Both the position numbers and the translations under genes were made by a program. The notes beneath the pieces are model-generated. The model had not been told where the DNA came from, made no database searches, and saw nothing but the letters and a program-made list of their open reading frames with translations. A DNA stretch of 64,000 nucleotides from Edaphochlamys debaryana (Eukaryota; Chlorophyta; Chlorophyceae; Chlamydomonadales): assembly GCA_016858145.1 (NCBI GenBank), contig JAEHOE010000003.1:868001-932000 (forward strand). Reading direction: 5' to 3'. Positions 1-12,511 of the stretch are shown here, piece by piece. Numbering within the stretch: position 1 is the first letter of the stretch; every line of letters begins with the position of its first letter.

Positions 1-353
1 AAAGAGGTAAAAGTCAAGGTCCCAATAGAGCTGCCGGGGACCAGCGGCGGGCTGCAAACGTCCGGCACGCGGCGGAACGGAGGGAGCTGTCGTCTTCGGC
101 ATTGCGCCCCTGCTGCTGCATGCTCCCTGCCATGCGGTGATGAACTCACTGGCGTTCTTGACCCAAAAGCAGTAGCCGCTGGCTGGGCTGTAACTCGCAT
201 TAGTCTTGTAGAACGAGTTGCTGTTGAAGGCCCGGCAGCTGGGGCTTGCGGCGCACAGGCGTGCCGCCTCGTCGATCGTGTTGGCCTGGGCGATGTCGTC
301 CCCATAGTGGTCCACGTCTTGAACGGCCGTGAAGCCAGCATAGGTGGTGCAAG
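1..353 (-). CDS. PAN/Apple-like secreted protein, partial exon
   Basis: This is an open frame on the minus strand with no start codon in the window. It begins after a plausible acceptor (TTCGCAG just above base 353) and runs off the left edge. The readable part starts CTTYAGFTAVQDVDHYGDDI, continues with a Cys-rich stretch (EAARLCAASPSCRAFN) and then YCFWVK. A spaced Asp/Tyr start, C-x6-C, an aromatic-Asn after the second Cys and a late C-[FW]-[VL]-K match the PAN/Apple fold. Such domains bind protein or carbohydrate in secreted and cell-wall proteins. I see no upstream exon in the next 1.4 kb, so the N-terminus and signal peptide are unknown. The last ~35 residues towards base 1 are low-complexity and may be intron. 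Family assignment is by motif only. Confidence 0.5.
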
Positions 354-1756
354 CTGCGAATGGGGCGGAGTGGGTGGTGGGGAACGGAAACGGGACGGCA
401 GGGGTAACAGGGTTGATGCCGGGGTGCCGCGCGAGGTCGGGTACGTGTCAGTCATGGCGCGCGGCCAACGAGAACGTGGTTCTGACCCGTCATTATGTTC
501 AGGCTGTGACGAGTAATAATGGGCTAATAACACGAGTAGTATTTGCGAACTCGCGCGACCGCCGATTACGCATGAGACGAGACGCCAAAACCCGCGACTT
601 TTATGCCGCCGAATGCAGCACCGATAAGCGTGCGAGCCAGAATGACTCGTGCACCGATGAGGCGCGCGCTGCAGGGGCTGGACAGTGATGGTTGACTCGC
701 CGTTACGCATACACCTCGCGCCTACCTCCACGGCCTGGCCGCGACACGCCTAGATACACGCCGCGAATTCAGCGGAAGACCCCGCCACACCTGATGTCGC
801 AGCTCGTAGGTGTGACACCAAGAGCACCACGACGATGGGCACCAGTTTCGGCGAGCGAAGCCGCCGCCGCAGCGAGTCCATCCTGCTGCCTCGCAGGGCC
901 TCTTAGCGCTAAGCAGAGAAGCTACAATGTATCGAGGTGGGTACCCACGCGGGGAGTGGAATAACGCATGAAACTTGTCGCGCCGACGTCCCGCCATACA
1001 ACGATTCGTGCTGCCCAGCCCAGCCTCGCTAGACCAGCGAGTGATGCACGCTATCACCTGTTGTGTGACCAAACGTTTTGGCTATGAACCCGGCCGGTCG
1101 GGTCAGGGGGCGCCAGAGAATGGCCCGTTTGGCTCGCTCCTGACGCTCCTGACACGACTGGTTCTGTCTGCGGGTTCTGAGGCAAGGGCAACGGAGAGGA
1201 GGATACGGTGTCGACAAAGGTAAGATAGCGGCAAGAGGAGAGCAAGCGACTTGGGCGCTGAATCAAAAAGAGTAGCGGCGGGCCAAAACCACTACCCCGC
1301 CCTGTACAGTCACGGTGCCGAAGCGCTTCGGCTTCGAAGCCGAAAGATCCCGCAAGAGCCGGTGGCGTCAGCCCCTTGCCTTCCTCTTGGCTCTCCGCTA
1401 ACCCCTGTTACCCTGCCTCGTCTCTCTTTGGCTCTCCGCTAAGGCCCAAGGGCCCCAAGGCAGGCCCTCGCTTGGATTTATCACCTAGACAAGCCTCCGA
1501 TGGGTACAGCCGCTTATGGCGCCCCAAGGCATGCATGGCCGTGCACGCAACCACACGCACGCGTCGATATCCTGGAGAGCGCTCGTGCACCCGCCCCGTC
1601 CAGTTTGCACTGCACTGCACGCATCCGCATCGAGGGAGATCCCACCACCGATGGAGGCTAGCAGGACACCGTGCAAAGCATTATATGTATCCTCGCGCAC
1701 CAGCCACGGCCATCACAGCCACGCCCTGCGCTAGGCGTGCTCTACGCCTGGCGCCT
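354..1756. other. intergenic region, no gene recognised
   Basis: No frame in this stretch resembles a protein family or has convincing splice context. It holds a 14-bp perfect palindrome at 1329-1342 and a 15-bp direct repeat (TTGGCTCTCCGCTAA) at 1387-1401 and 1428-1442. It lies between the 5' side of the PAN-like gene and the 3' end of the Gemin5-like gene, so part of it is probably 5' and 3' untranslated sequence. Confidence 0.5.
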
Positions 1757-4700
1757 TCATGCCATGTGAGCGCTGCTGCCCCCCTCGTCGCCCGGCTCGA
1801 TACACAGCAGCCCGTCCGCCAGCCGAGCAAGGAGCGCCGCCGCCAGGGCTCCGCTGAGGAAGCCTGCCGCGACCGAGCCTGAAGCCTCATCCTCCCGCCC
1901 GGCCCGGGCCTCCTCGTTCAGCACCCGCCGCCGTGCAGCAAGCAGCTCGTCCAGCCCGTACCGCCGCCGCCGGTCCCCGCCACAGCCGCCGCGCTGCACC
2001 CCGCCTCCCACCTCGCACACCTCCCAGCTCGGGGCCTCGGCCCGCCCGCTCCCTTCCTCGCCACACTCCTGCTCCGCGGACGTAACGGGCGTCACTGGTG
2101 CCTGCGAGGTCCCCGCCACCACAACAACTGAGTCCCTTGCAGGCGGGTCCGCTGCCACTGGGGCAACCTCCGCCAGGGCGCGCAGGCGGGCAAGGCTGGC
2201 TGCCGCTGCGCCCCGCGCACGGGCCAGACCTGCAACCCCCTTGGCGCCTCCGCAGGGGCTCGCCTCGGCCCCGGCAGCCGCGCCTCTGTCCCCGCCATCA
2301 GTTGCCTGCGCTCCCGCGCTGACACCCTCAGGCGGCGGCGACGGCGGAGGAGGAGGCGGTGCAGGGGACGAGCGGGTCGGGTCCAGGAGCTCATCGTCCT
2401 GGCTCTGCAGGGCGTCCAGGACCCGGAGGGCGGCCTCGCACACCACCACCGCTGTGTCAGCGGAACTCGAGCCCTTGCCTCCCGGCTTGCCGCCTCCCTC
2501 CCGCTTGCCCTTCCCGCGGGGGTTGGGCGGCTGCTCACTGGACCCCTCGAGGCCCGGCGGTTGCGCCTTGGCCCGAGGGCCTGGCGCTGGGGGCGGCAGG
2601 GAGCGAGGCGGCGGCGGCGGCGCGGGCAGGTGCGCCGCAAACCCGCGCGCCGCTGCCACGACGGCAGCGGCTTCCTCCATGAGCGAGCTGTCCGCTGGAG
2701 GCTCAGCCGCGGCAGCGGCGACGGCTGCCGCCTCCGCCAGCGCACAGACCGCCTCCGCCAGCGCTGCCGCCGCCTCTGAGACCGCCGCAGTCGCCGCGCG
2801 GCCGCTGCGGCGGCGGTTCTGACGGTGGCTCTGGCCACCGGCGCTGCTTGGGCCCAGAGAGCTGCCGGCGCCATCCGACAGGGCCCCGGCGTCAGGAGGG
2901 CCCGCGGCAGCCCCCTCCTCGGCACCCGCTGCCATGCCCTTCAGCCCTGCTCCATCGTCCATACCGTTCGGGGCACCACCCGAGCCGGCAGCCCCAGCGG
3001 TCCGGTCAGCAGCAGCGCAAGGCGCAGAGGAAGAGCCGTCACCCCCGCCCCCGCCGCCGCCCCCGGCGCCGCCAACGCCCCTGCGTGGCCGAAGTGCCGC
3101 CACAGCCACCGCCGCCGCCTCCCGCAGAGCAGCCCGCGCCACGCCCACTGCGCCCGAGTCAGCGGAGAGCACGCCGCACGCATCGCACGCGGCCGCCCAG
3201 CACGCCGCCGCGCGGCTCTTCAGCTTCTCCTCAGCCGCCGCATCGGCTTCCGCCCGCGACTGAACCCCTGCCGTCGCCACGCTGCTCGCCGCCGCCGCCG
3301 GCCGCCGCGAGGCCGTGACCTTTCGCCTTCCAGTCGGGCCGGCGGCGGCTGGGCCCACGTGGTCCCGGCCGAGGTACACGCGGTTCGCCGCCAGGAGCGC
3401 CATCATGTCCTCGTCATCGTCTGACTCATCCTGGTAACCCGCTTTGTTTGCCTGCGCCACCGCCGCCGCACCGTTGACGGGGGCGGTGGCGGCGCTCGAA
3501 GTGCTTGCCGCCGCCGGCCCCGCCATGCCAGCGGCGGCTGGGCCGCTGGCGGTGGCGGCGCCCTCGTCCACAACGGCCGCTCTCCACGCAGGGTCCCGAA
3601 GGAGCTCCCGTGCGCATCCGAGCAGGGAGGCACACGAGTGGACCGCCGCCGCCGCGCCGCCGCCGCCGCCCACCGCCGCCGCGGCGGCGGCGACGCGCGA
3701 GCAGCCGCCGTCCGAGCGAGGGAAGGCCGGGCCGCGGGGGGCACCGCCCGCGTCGGTTGGGCCAGCGCCGCCGGTGCCGCCGCGGCTGAGCTCCAACAGG
3801 GCGCTCCGCAGGAGGGCGGGCAGCGCCTGCGTGACACAGGTTCCGCCGGTGCACCAGAGCGCCTCCTGAAGGGTGCGGTGTGGTTGGGCGCAGGCGAGGT
3901 CGAGGCAAGGTCGAAGCCGTTTGAGCAGGGCAGCAGGGACCTAACATACCGGCTAGGCGGTCGGCAGACAACATCACGATAGCGTGAAACTGTGAGGTGT
4001 ATGCGTAGCCTTGGGCCCTTCCAAGGACCCCTTGTGGATATCAAGCGCCCCAACGCACCTGCTCGGCCTCCGCCTCCGCCTCCGGTGCTGCCCCCATCAC
4101 CGCCTTCGCCGCCGCCGCCCGGCCGGCCAGCAGTGCCGCAGTGCCCAGCGCCGCGCCCGTGCCCGCGGCCCTCAGCGCCTGAGCCGCGTGCAGGGGCCGC
4201 CCCTCCGCCAGCAGCTGAAGAGCCAGGGCCTCGGGGGGGACCAGCCGGGGCGCTGGGGGCGTGGGCTTGGCTTTGGGCTGCGATTGTGGTCGGGTGGGCG
4301 CAGGGTCGAGCACCGCTGCTGCCTCCGCCGCATGCAGTTCTGGTACGGCTGCTGCAGCTGCTTCGGAGTTGGCCTGTGCCTGCTGGCCCTGCTCGCCGCC
4401 CTCCGCCTCCCCCGCTCCATCGCCCGACACAGGCAGCTCCTCCACCCGCAGCTGCGCCTGCGCCTGCTGTGGTGGCTCCTGGACGAGCTTCTCCTGCACA
4501 TGCACCTGCTCCGCCACTTGCTCGTGACATTTCTCCGGCTGCTGTGCTGGCTGTTGTGCTGGCTGTTGCGGTGGCTGCGTCGCGGACTTCAGTAGCTGGG
4601 TCAGGAGCTGGGCGCAGGCGGGGTCGGCGGGGTGCAGGCGGCAGCGCGCCAGGCCCAGGGCCTCCCGGTGCAGGCCGTTGCGCCTGCGAAAGAGTGAGAA

Positions 4701-5269
4701 TGCGCAAGGCCTGAGTCGTGATGCGAGATCCACGGTTGATGAGAATATGTACTGACATGCACGAGGCCAAGGGCCAACCCCGAGCCGCGCCGGTCAGCCG
4801 CCGGCAGCTTACATGTACGCCTGCACCGCAGGCCAAACGTCGCCCACCGCCAGCCAGTAGCACACCGCCCAGTGCAGGTGCCCCGCAGTCTCCAAGCGGC
4901 AGGCGCGAGCGCGCATCGCCTCAGCCCACAGGTCGTAGCCTGGGAAGGGAGGGGGAGAGAGCCCGGGAGGCACGCGGGATGGATGGATGGGGATAGACCT
5001 GACCGGAGACCAGACAATCGATCGCGACGCTCGGCACATAGCTTGAGCTTGTGCTCCAGCGCCAAACATGCCGTTGCTGGCCTGTGTGTGATGGACCTAC
5101 AAAGCAGAGTGGCGCGATCGCGAGAGCTCGCACCTTGTGCAGGAGCCGCTGCTGCCAAGTGCGATGTCCAGCATCCTTCTCCTCTTAGAAGATTCCAGGC
5201 GGTCTGATCGCGCCCCGTGAAGACTAGGTGCACAGCCTGCGCTGCAGATGGTGGTGGCGGGGCCGCCAT
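1757..5269 (-). CDS. Gemin5-like helical-repeat protein, no WD40 half
   Basis: Four exons fit perfectly in phase: 5269-5134, 4939-4813, 4683-4059 and 3865-1757, giving 998 residues. Gemin5 recognises snRNA in the SMN complex and also contacts ribosomes. Its C-terminal half is a TPR-like helical dimerization module. The match lies across exons 2 and 3: GYDLWAEAMRARACRLE, then HWAVCYWLAVGDVWPAVQAY, then RNGLHREALGLARCRLHPAD. This is the Gemin5 pattern of a Gly-Tyr-x-x-W start, helical repeats, an R-N-G-x-x-R-E-A turn and an A-x-x-R-L-x-P-x-D ending. A second repeat-like stretch (ALALQLLAEGRPLHAAQAL) follows. The last 703-codon exon is mostly Ala/Gly/Pro-rich and ends in AHMA. No WD40 blades are encoded here or in the 1.9 kb upstream, so this is either a truncated or split Gemin5 or a separate protein sharing its C-terminal fold. 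Start chosen: the first ATG (5267-5269); the codon 18 bases further upstream in frame is GTG. Confidence 0.5.
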
Positions 5270-7141
5270 GCTCTCGGTCTTCGCCACCGGCTGTTGACGT
5301 TGATGTGTTAAGCAAGCGTTTTAGATGAGTAGGAATGCATGTCGTGTGCATTCGAGACAGCGTGCGGGTCACTCGCGTGCCCAAAACACAACGCCCCATC
5401 GCCGGCCCCCCGCCCCCCGCTCCCCCACGCCAATCGGTGTGCGGCGGTGAACCCCCTCGACGGCCACGACAGCCTCTGAAACCTGCTTCCCCGCAGCTCC
5501 ATGAGCGTTCGCTCAGCGGCCTGACGCCCGCCATGCTGGCCTCTCCCCGCCTCCTACCACCCGCCGTGCCCTAGCGCACTCCTTTCCCTTGCACTTCTGC
5601 TTTTACCCCCCCGGCTTGTACTTGTACCCACCCGGGCCTCGACACCAGGAGCCAGGTGAGCCAGGAAAGTACCGTTTGCGCGCGCGGCTGCCCCTAGGTT
5701 AGCCCCTGCGTCGGCGATGCGCATTGCTGGCACCCTGCCTTCTTCTCTCGCGTTGTGACGGCGCGCTCAGCTGCACCCCCCTTCGTCATCGTCCGGACTA
5801 CGCTGCACGGCCCCTGCGAGCACAGAAACCCCCGGCTTGTACCCTGCCCCCCCCCTGCTACTGTGCCGGGTCCCGGGTGGCAGTGTGCAAGGGCAATGGC
5901 GCACATAAAACACCAGAGACGAGGTGCCACGCCCCGCACACAGGCGGCCCTTGAAAGGATCAAAGCCAGGCCACCAAGTGCGAGAGAACCTTAGGGTAAA
6001 GCCCCGAATCGCGCTGGTGCGCCCAAAGGCCTGCGAAAGAGCGGATAACGCCCGCACAGAGACCTGCACGAGAAGCCGGGAGAACCGGAGACGACAACTT
6101 ACACCGCCCACAGCCGCGCAGAGCCAGCTAGGGCCCAGCCCCGCACCAGTGGTACCACCCAGCCAGCCACCTGGCGCCGGCACGGTCCGCAGCCCGGTCA
6201 GCTAGGGTCAGCTGCAGCCAGGACGGCGCATAGGGAAGCAACCACGCGCCGCCCGCAATGTGGTTAAGCTCCGCCAAGGCGTCCCAAAATGCCGCCGGAA
6301 CACACGTCGACTCTCTCCATCCGGCCCCTGAGTCCACGACCAAGAAGTGTCCACTCTGCTTCACCCTGCTGGTGGGTCGGTGGTGCCGGGCACCACGCTA
6401 CCTGCCCCACGATGACCCTTGTGCCCCCTTCCCACTTTTGGATACCTCTGCAGCTGGCCCCTGGTTCCCAGCCGCCGCCTCCCTATCTGCCTCACACGTC
6501 TCTCCTGTGTCCCCTTCGCTCCTCATCACTCCGCTCCCCGTCCACCTTACGCCTGCAACCTCTCTCACCGTTGCACGTTGAAGGTCCTTGTGCCCCCAGG
6601 CTGCCTTATACCGCAGACACGCCTGGTCCAATCTTCTCTCTTCCTCCCTCATCAAGAGCTAATCAAGGCTAGAAGTCACTTACAATCAACGCACGTACGC
6701 TAAACGCAAAGCACAGATGAAGCGATCCCCGCGGCTGGCCAATGACGGCTCACTCCCTAGGGGCTGCACCAACAAAAGATAAACAAGCAACGAGGCACGC
6801 GAAAGAATACGCAGACGATCGGACAGGCCAAGAGCCATCGAAACGAAGGGTCACGTGTCAGAGGGGTGAGAGGGGTCAGCGCATACCGGTAAACCACCAA
6901 CCACTTCACCCATGCTAATAGTGATGCACGCATCCCGGAAACAATGAACCATGAACCGAATCAGCGCAATGTGGCTGCCAAACAATCGACTGCATGGGCC
7001 AAATGCAGCCTAGCGACGTACTACAGCAGCTACCCCTCTTGGGACGGGGGTGCCAAGATGCGAGGCAAGCGAGCTCAGCATATCCGCCCTCCGCAACCAG
7101 CCCGGTCCCGCCTGCCCACCACCATTCGCGCACCGGTACCT
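5270..7141. other. intergenic region, no gene recognised
   Basis: This 1.9-kb region separates two minus-strand genes and should contain the Gemin5-like promoter and the 3' UTR of the TPR-SET gene. Frames on both strands lack family resemblance, WD40 motifs and coherent splice chains. A TGTAA on the minus strand near 6682 could be the TPR-SET poly(A) signal, but it is about 460 bases past the stop, so this is weak. Confidence 0.4.
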
Positions 7142-10100
7142 CTACCTGCTGGAGCCCTTGAGCCGCCGCAGCAGCGCCGCCGGCTCCCCGAACCGCGCCT
7201 CGAACAGTGCATCGCTCTGCGCCCCTGCGCCGCCGAAGCCGCGCCGCCAGTCGGCCCGCGCCGCCGCCTCCCAGCGCCGAGCCCGCGCCGACGCCTCGCG
7301 CCCGCTTGGCCCGCCGCTTCCCGCCGCCCGCGCGTACCCCACCGCCAGGCTCATAGCCAGCTGCGCGGGAGGGAGGGGAGCACAAGCGGAGGCACATGCG
7401 TCGGGGTCGCGCGGCGACAGGAGGGGTAGGGTTGGCAACATGCGGGCAGAGCACGGAAGGTCTACCCAGCGGCTTCCAGGCTGAGCCCAACGTGACTCAA
7501 TCGCTGCGGCTGCCTCCATCCTTCCAGTCTCCAGGGCCGCTGCAGGGCGCCTTGCTCCCTCGGGCCCTTCCCACCCTGCGGCCGCACCTGTGTGGCCATA
7601 GCCAGGGAGCAGCAGGGCCCCTCCCCCTCCCCCGAGCCGCCCCGCCACAGGCAGGCGTACAGCTGCTCGTAGGCAGAGGCGGCACCCGGCTCGTCCTGGT
7701 GGAATGGAGGGGCCGAAGCGGTGGTGAGGATTGAGGGGTAGGCAGATGGGGCAAGAAAAGGTGCAGCCGGGGGGCCTGAGGCAAGGCAAGCGTCTCGGTA
7801 ACTACGGGCGGCATCCCCTGCTGGGATTTCCTCCCGCCTCGGGCGGTGCCCCGTCACCCCCCCCCTCACCCCGGCCGCCTGCAGCAGGAAAGCTAGCATG
7901 CCGTACGGCTGCACCAGGGCCAGGCGCCAGCGGAGGCCCTGGGGGCACATGGGGGGTAATGGCGAGGGGTCATGGGAGGGCCGGGCGTTGTGTGCTAGGC
8001 GAGGGCGTGTGCATGAGGGGATCGGCTGCAAGTCCCGCCCAAGACTCCAACCTGCGATGCTGCCTCCAGCCGCGTCAGCAGCCCCTGGAGCCGGGCCGCC
8101 ACGGGCGCGACTACGGCGGCTGCACTGGTGCCCCCAAGCCCACGGCTTGCCGCCGCCGCCGCTGCCGCCGCCGCCGCTGCGTCCACGCCGGGCTGCAGCG
8201 CCGCCACCTCAGCCAGAGAGCCCTGCAGCTCCAGGGACTGGCGCGTGGGGGAAGGACAGGGAGGAGGGGACCGGGAGAAGGGAGGGAGGATAAGGGCGTG
8301 AAGGAAGGATCTCTGCATTCTACGAGGAGGGAGGAAGCACGGGAAGCGGGTGGAAGCACAGGTGAGGATGGAGTGTTGCTGGCTGGACAGCAGCAGAGGA
8401 CTCCGGTACTGGCCGGTGCAGGCAGCGGACCTCAGCAGACCCCGCGGGTTGTGGTGGAAACGTTGGTACAACAAGCACCTCCTAGAGTGTCCCCAGAGGC
8501 CCGCGCCGTGCTTCATTCCCTGCCCGCAGCTCCCACCTGATCTGGGTGCGCCTCAACCCAGGCCGCCTCCTCGGTGCACAGCTCGCAGGCGCACGCAAAA
8601 CCGTACTTGGCGAGCGTGCGGGCGCGGTCGTGGGCGGGGCTGAGGGCGTCGATGTACGGCATGGTGACCTGGCAGCCGTGGGTAAAGGGGAGGGATGGGC
8701 GAAAGGGGGGCTAAGGAAGGAATGGCGAGGCCCTGTAAGAAAGGAACGGGTGTGGCGGGTGCGGGCCAGTCAGGTCAGGAGCGTGGTGTTGGGTGCGTGG
8801 GTGGATGGTGGGGCGCTTGGGGGCGCGGGCGGTTTCGCTCCTGCGCCCACGCACCTCGGTGCTGGCGGGGATGTTCGTGGTGGCGCGGATGAAGATGAAG
8901 TCGCCGATGAAGTAGCTGGCGGGCGGACAGGCGGCGGGGAAGCGCAGGGAGGGGAGGAGGATCAAGGGTTTACGTGCGTGTGGATAGCGCCACAGTGCCA
9001 GCATAACCCCTTCATGCCACCCTGTCAATTAGACCAGAACCGCAGCGAGCCCGTGCTATCTGCTACACCAAACCTATGCAAGTGATGCACCCCCGTAGCC
9101 CTGGTGCCCCTACCCTACCGGTGTGCGTTGGCGATGCAGGCGTGGTTGATGTACGACGCCAGGCTCCAGATGCCGCGCGCCTGCATGTACCTCGCCTCGC
9201 CGCCGGCGCCAGGTGCGTCCCCAACCCTGGCCCCGCCAGCGTCACCGGCAGCGCCATTGCCTGTGACGTTGGATGCACGAGCACCGTTCTTCCCACTCCG
9301 ACTGCCGGACTTGCCGCCGCCGCTCTTGTTCATTCCGTGGGGCGGAGCTGACGCGGCAGCGACGGGTGCGGCGCGCAGCTCGGGCAGGGGAATGGGGGAG
9401 AAGGCGTTGAGGGAGGTAATGCGGGCAACGGCCGCCTCGTCGACGCTGACCAAGCCTTCGGGCGAGACCTGCACCAAAGGCAGGACAGATGCAAGCGTCA
9501 GCGCAGACTGCAAGGAGCGCCATGGCTTTGGGGTATAGTTTGAGGGCATGGGGGAGTATGCGTGTTTGGGAGTCCGCCCGCACCTTGAGCAGCCCGCTCT
9601 CGCTCAGCCAGCCCCAACCGGCGTCCTCGTCTGCCTCCTCGCAGCCGCCACACTTCGCTCCTGGAGGTGCCGCCACCGCCGTGCCGTAGCCACATGCAGG
9701 GCTCGGAAGCGGCGGCATCACCTCGACGCCTTCGCACCCGCCCCCTGCGCCGCTCCCCGCTCCCACAGCCCCAGCCATGTGGGACAACCGCAGGGCCAGG
9801 CGGGCCCGGGCCAGGACCGCGACGGCCAGGTCCCGGTCCAACTGCTCGTGCGTTGGGCCCCTCGGGGCCTCGCTGGGCCCACCGTCAAAGTACCCAGGTG
9901 CTGCGGTGGGTGCTGCTGCCGCGCTTGCGGGCGCCTGCACCTCCCCCAGAAAGCACACGGCGTCGGCCTTGCACGCCAGCAGCAGCTCCCCCGCAGCCAC
10001 GGCCCGGGTCGTCACCAGGCCCCGGCCCCGGCCCCTGCTGCGCTGCTGCCCGCCCGCAGCCTCCACGCCTTCCCCTGCTGCCGCTCCCCCCTGTTGCGTG

Positions 10101-11789
10101 TTGCCCTCCTTGCTGACTGCGACCGCCTCCGCCTCCGTGCCCGTGTGCCCGCCTGCGTCCATGTCCGCCATCGCCACCGGCCCCACGAAGTCCGCGGCCT
10201 CGAGGCGGGGCGCTGCGCTGCGGCCCGCCTCCCGGGCCATGCCCGCCTCATCGTACGCCCCCGCCTCCGCCTCCGAGCGCCGCTGCTGCAGGCGGGACAG
10301 GTGCAGGCGGCAGGAGGGGGCCTCGCGGGGGCCGGGGGGCGCTGCGGCCAGGAAGGAGCGGTATGCCTCGGCCGCCTCAGCGTACCTGGCGTGGCGGGGA
10401 GGAGGAGGGTTTGGTGGGGAGGAAGGAGGATTATCACATGACAGCCAGAAAGATCGACACGAGGCTTTGCCCATGCTATGCAGCCCCACAGCCCCCCTTA
10501 AGCCTTCCACCTTCCTCGCCCCACCGTCCCAGCTCCCAGGCCCCGACCCACCTGCCCGTCCCCGCCAGCGCTGCACTCCTGCGGCTGAGGGCCTTGGGGT
10601 GGGCGGGCTGCAGCGCCAGCACACGGTCCGCCCAGCGCAGGGCGGAGGCGGGGTCTCCGAAGCCCAGGCACGCGGCGGCGCAGTTGCTCAGAAGGGCCAG
10701 GCGCCGACGGAGCAGCTGCGGGAGGATGGCGCTGCCGAGTAGGCTGCTGCTGCTGCTACAGCCGCTGCTGGTGGTGGTGGGGCTGCGAGGGGAACCAGGA
10801 TCCTGCACGGCACCGTCCGCCCCCGGTCCGCCCTCCCCCGCCCCCAGCCGCGTCAGCAGCGGCCGCAAAGCCTCCAGGCCCTCCCGGTAGCAAGCGAGGG
10901 CGTCCACGTGAGCGCCTGCGCCGTACAGCCGATTGCCCTCCTCGTGCCACCGCGCCGCCGCCTCCGCTGCCACACGGTCAGCCTCCGCCAACTCTCCCTC
11001 TCCGTCTTCCCCGCCGCCGCTGCTGCTCTCTCCACCGCTCCCCGCCCCGCCGCCGACCGCCACCCCCGCCGCCTCCGCTGTCTCCGCCCTGCGCCGCCCG
11101 GCCGGGGACTCCGCCACGAGCTGAGCCCAGGCGGTCCCCGCCACGAGGGGGTGGTTGGGGTCGTCCAGGACGAGCAGATCCAGGGGCGAATCCACGCGGA
11201 TGCCGTACATGGGCCCAGCAGAGCCCCGCTTGAGCCACGGCTCCTTGATTGCGATGACGCTGCCGCGGGGCAGGAGGTGCGAGGACACGTCCGCGCTACA
11301 GCCCGGCGAGATCTCGGCTGGGTCCGTTGCGAGGTTGTAGACCGACAGGCGCTGTTGCGGCCCCGCCAGACCCTGCACCACCGTGAATACGGCGCGCAGC
11401 CTGAAGGGCGTCGCGGGGGTACGGCAGATGACGTACTTGCCCATGTGCAGGGCGCCGGGCCGGAGGTCAGACAGGGCGATGGGGGCGAGGGCGGAGAGGG
11501 GGAGGCGGCAGAAGCGGCTGACGGGCGCAAACCCTGGCGCCAGGCCGGGGTGGCGGGTGAGTAGGGACGCCAGCTCCGTTTGTTCAGCGATGTGCTGACG
11601 CAGGGGTGCGGGCTCGTTACTCTCGTTAGGTCCCGGAGCAGCTCGTGGGGTGGTGGCGGCTGGTCCGGCACGGCCGGGCTTGTCGGCTGCAGCGCTGCAG
11701 TTCATCATGGATGCCTTCAGGGCTCGACGCAGCTCGTCGATGTCCGGGCCCTCCATCCCAGGGAGCAGGACCAAGTTGTCTGTGTTCAT
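7142..11789 (-). CDS. TPR and SET-domain protein (putative protein lysine methyltransferase)
   Basis: Nine exons join in phase to 1,054 residues: 11789-10552, 10385-9584, 9468-9119, 8915-8855, 8668-8537, 8237-8052, 7938-7870, 7695-7588 and 7360-7142. Order: an N-terminal region (~1-280), TPR helices (~283-430; EEGNRLYGAGAHVDALACYREGL, then SNCAAACLGFGDPASALRWAD), then a SET domain beginning at GRGLVTTRAVAAGELLL (~530). Its core is interrupted by a Gly/Ala insert and resumes at IWSLASYINHACIANAHR, YFIGDFIFIRATTNI and the post-SET segment YGFACACELC. This layout matches plant TPR-SET proteins such as the Arabidopsis At1g33400 type, which lack the MYND finger of SMYD enzymes. The usual N-H-S-C-x-P-N signature reads N-H-A-C-I-A-N, so catalytic competence is uncertain. 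The C-terminal ~200 residues are helical and Ala-rich. Start: the ATG at 11787-11789; upstream in-frame codons are not ATG. Confidence 0.85.
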
Positions 11790-12511
11790 CTTCAAAACTC
11801 GACCGCCTGTCTCTCTCTCCGCCAAGGAGCAGCTGGGCGCGAATGCTCTACCCGGGTCGAGCTCCCAGCACAATATCAAGCGTTAACCAGGGCCCAGCTA
11901 TCGGGTCTACTAGATATGGGCGCAGTGGTTGGCTTTGCGAAACAAGACGACGGCGCGGAGCTGATGGATGTTTACGTGTTATATAGCCTTTCGACTTCGC
12001 CTAGGAGCGTGTGGACCGGCGAGAGCGATCGAGATGTAGCGTAATGTGCTATTCTGCGGTGAGCAGGGGTGACCTTAACAGCTGCGGGCCATTCCCGCGG
12101 GATGCGGAACAAGCAGGGGGATGCGCGCTCAGCGACGCCGCGCGCTCAGCTACCCGGGAATTCTTGCGTTTGAAGAAGACCTTCGCATCACAGAAACAGG
12201 CGGACTGAGCCCGGTCATCTTGCGCCAGCCGCACCGCGGATGTTGCAGGAATGTTACCTAAAGCCACGCCGCAAGCTTCAAACAGACAGACCTGATGCAG
12301 CCTTCGTCAGCTCCGCAGGGCTCGGCGCGCAATGCAGCTGCGCCGAGCCCCTGTCGGACGGAGTCGCGCCGCACCTTCGACCACTTCGACGCGCTCTCCC
12401 CCCCTCCTGCCCACACCATCCTCGGCCCTCCCGCACCCGCTCTGCCTTTCCCCATCCCCCAACCCCAAAACCACCCCCACACCCACAACCATCCCCTCCG
12501 CCTCCGGCCCA
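11790..12511. other. promoter side of TPR-SET gene and 3' flank of UTP11
   Basis: Both neighbours are on the minus strand, so this ~720 bp should hold the TPR-SET promoter and 5' UTR and the UTP11 3' UTR. A good TATA motif lies at 11979-11987. Nothing else coding is supported. Confidence 0.5.
11979..11987 (-). promoter_or_regulatory. candidate TATA box of the TPR-SET gene
   Basis: Read on the minus strand the sequence is GGCTATATAACACG, a strong TATA-like element about 190 bases upstream of the chosen ATG. A transcription start ~30 bases downstream would leave a 5' UTR of about 160 bases. It stands out in a very GC-rich region, but no start site is known. Confidence 0.4.

Noticed and set aside
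5270..5287. Six-codon upstream extension of the Gemin5-like protein
   Set aside because: The codon at 5285-5287 reads GTG on the minus strand, so the ATG at 5267-5269 is preferred.
9548..10742. Long plus-strand open frames antisense to the TPR-SET gene
   Set aside because: The minus-strand frame carries TPR and SET motifs with correct splice phases. The plus-strand frames have no domain and arise from GC-rich codon bias.
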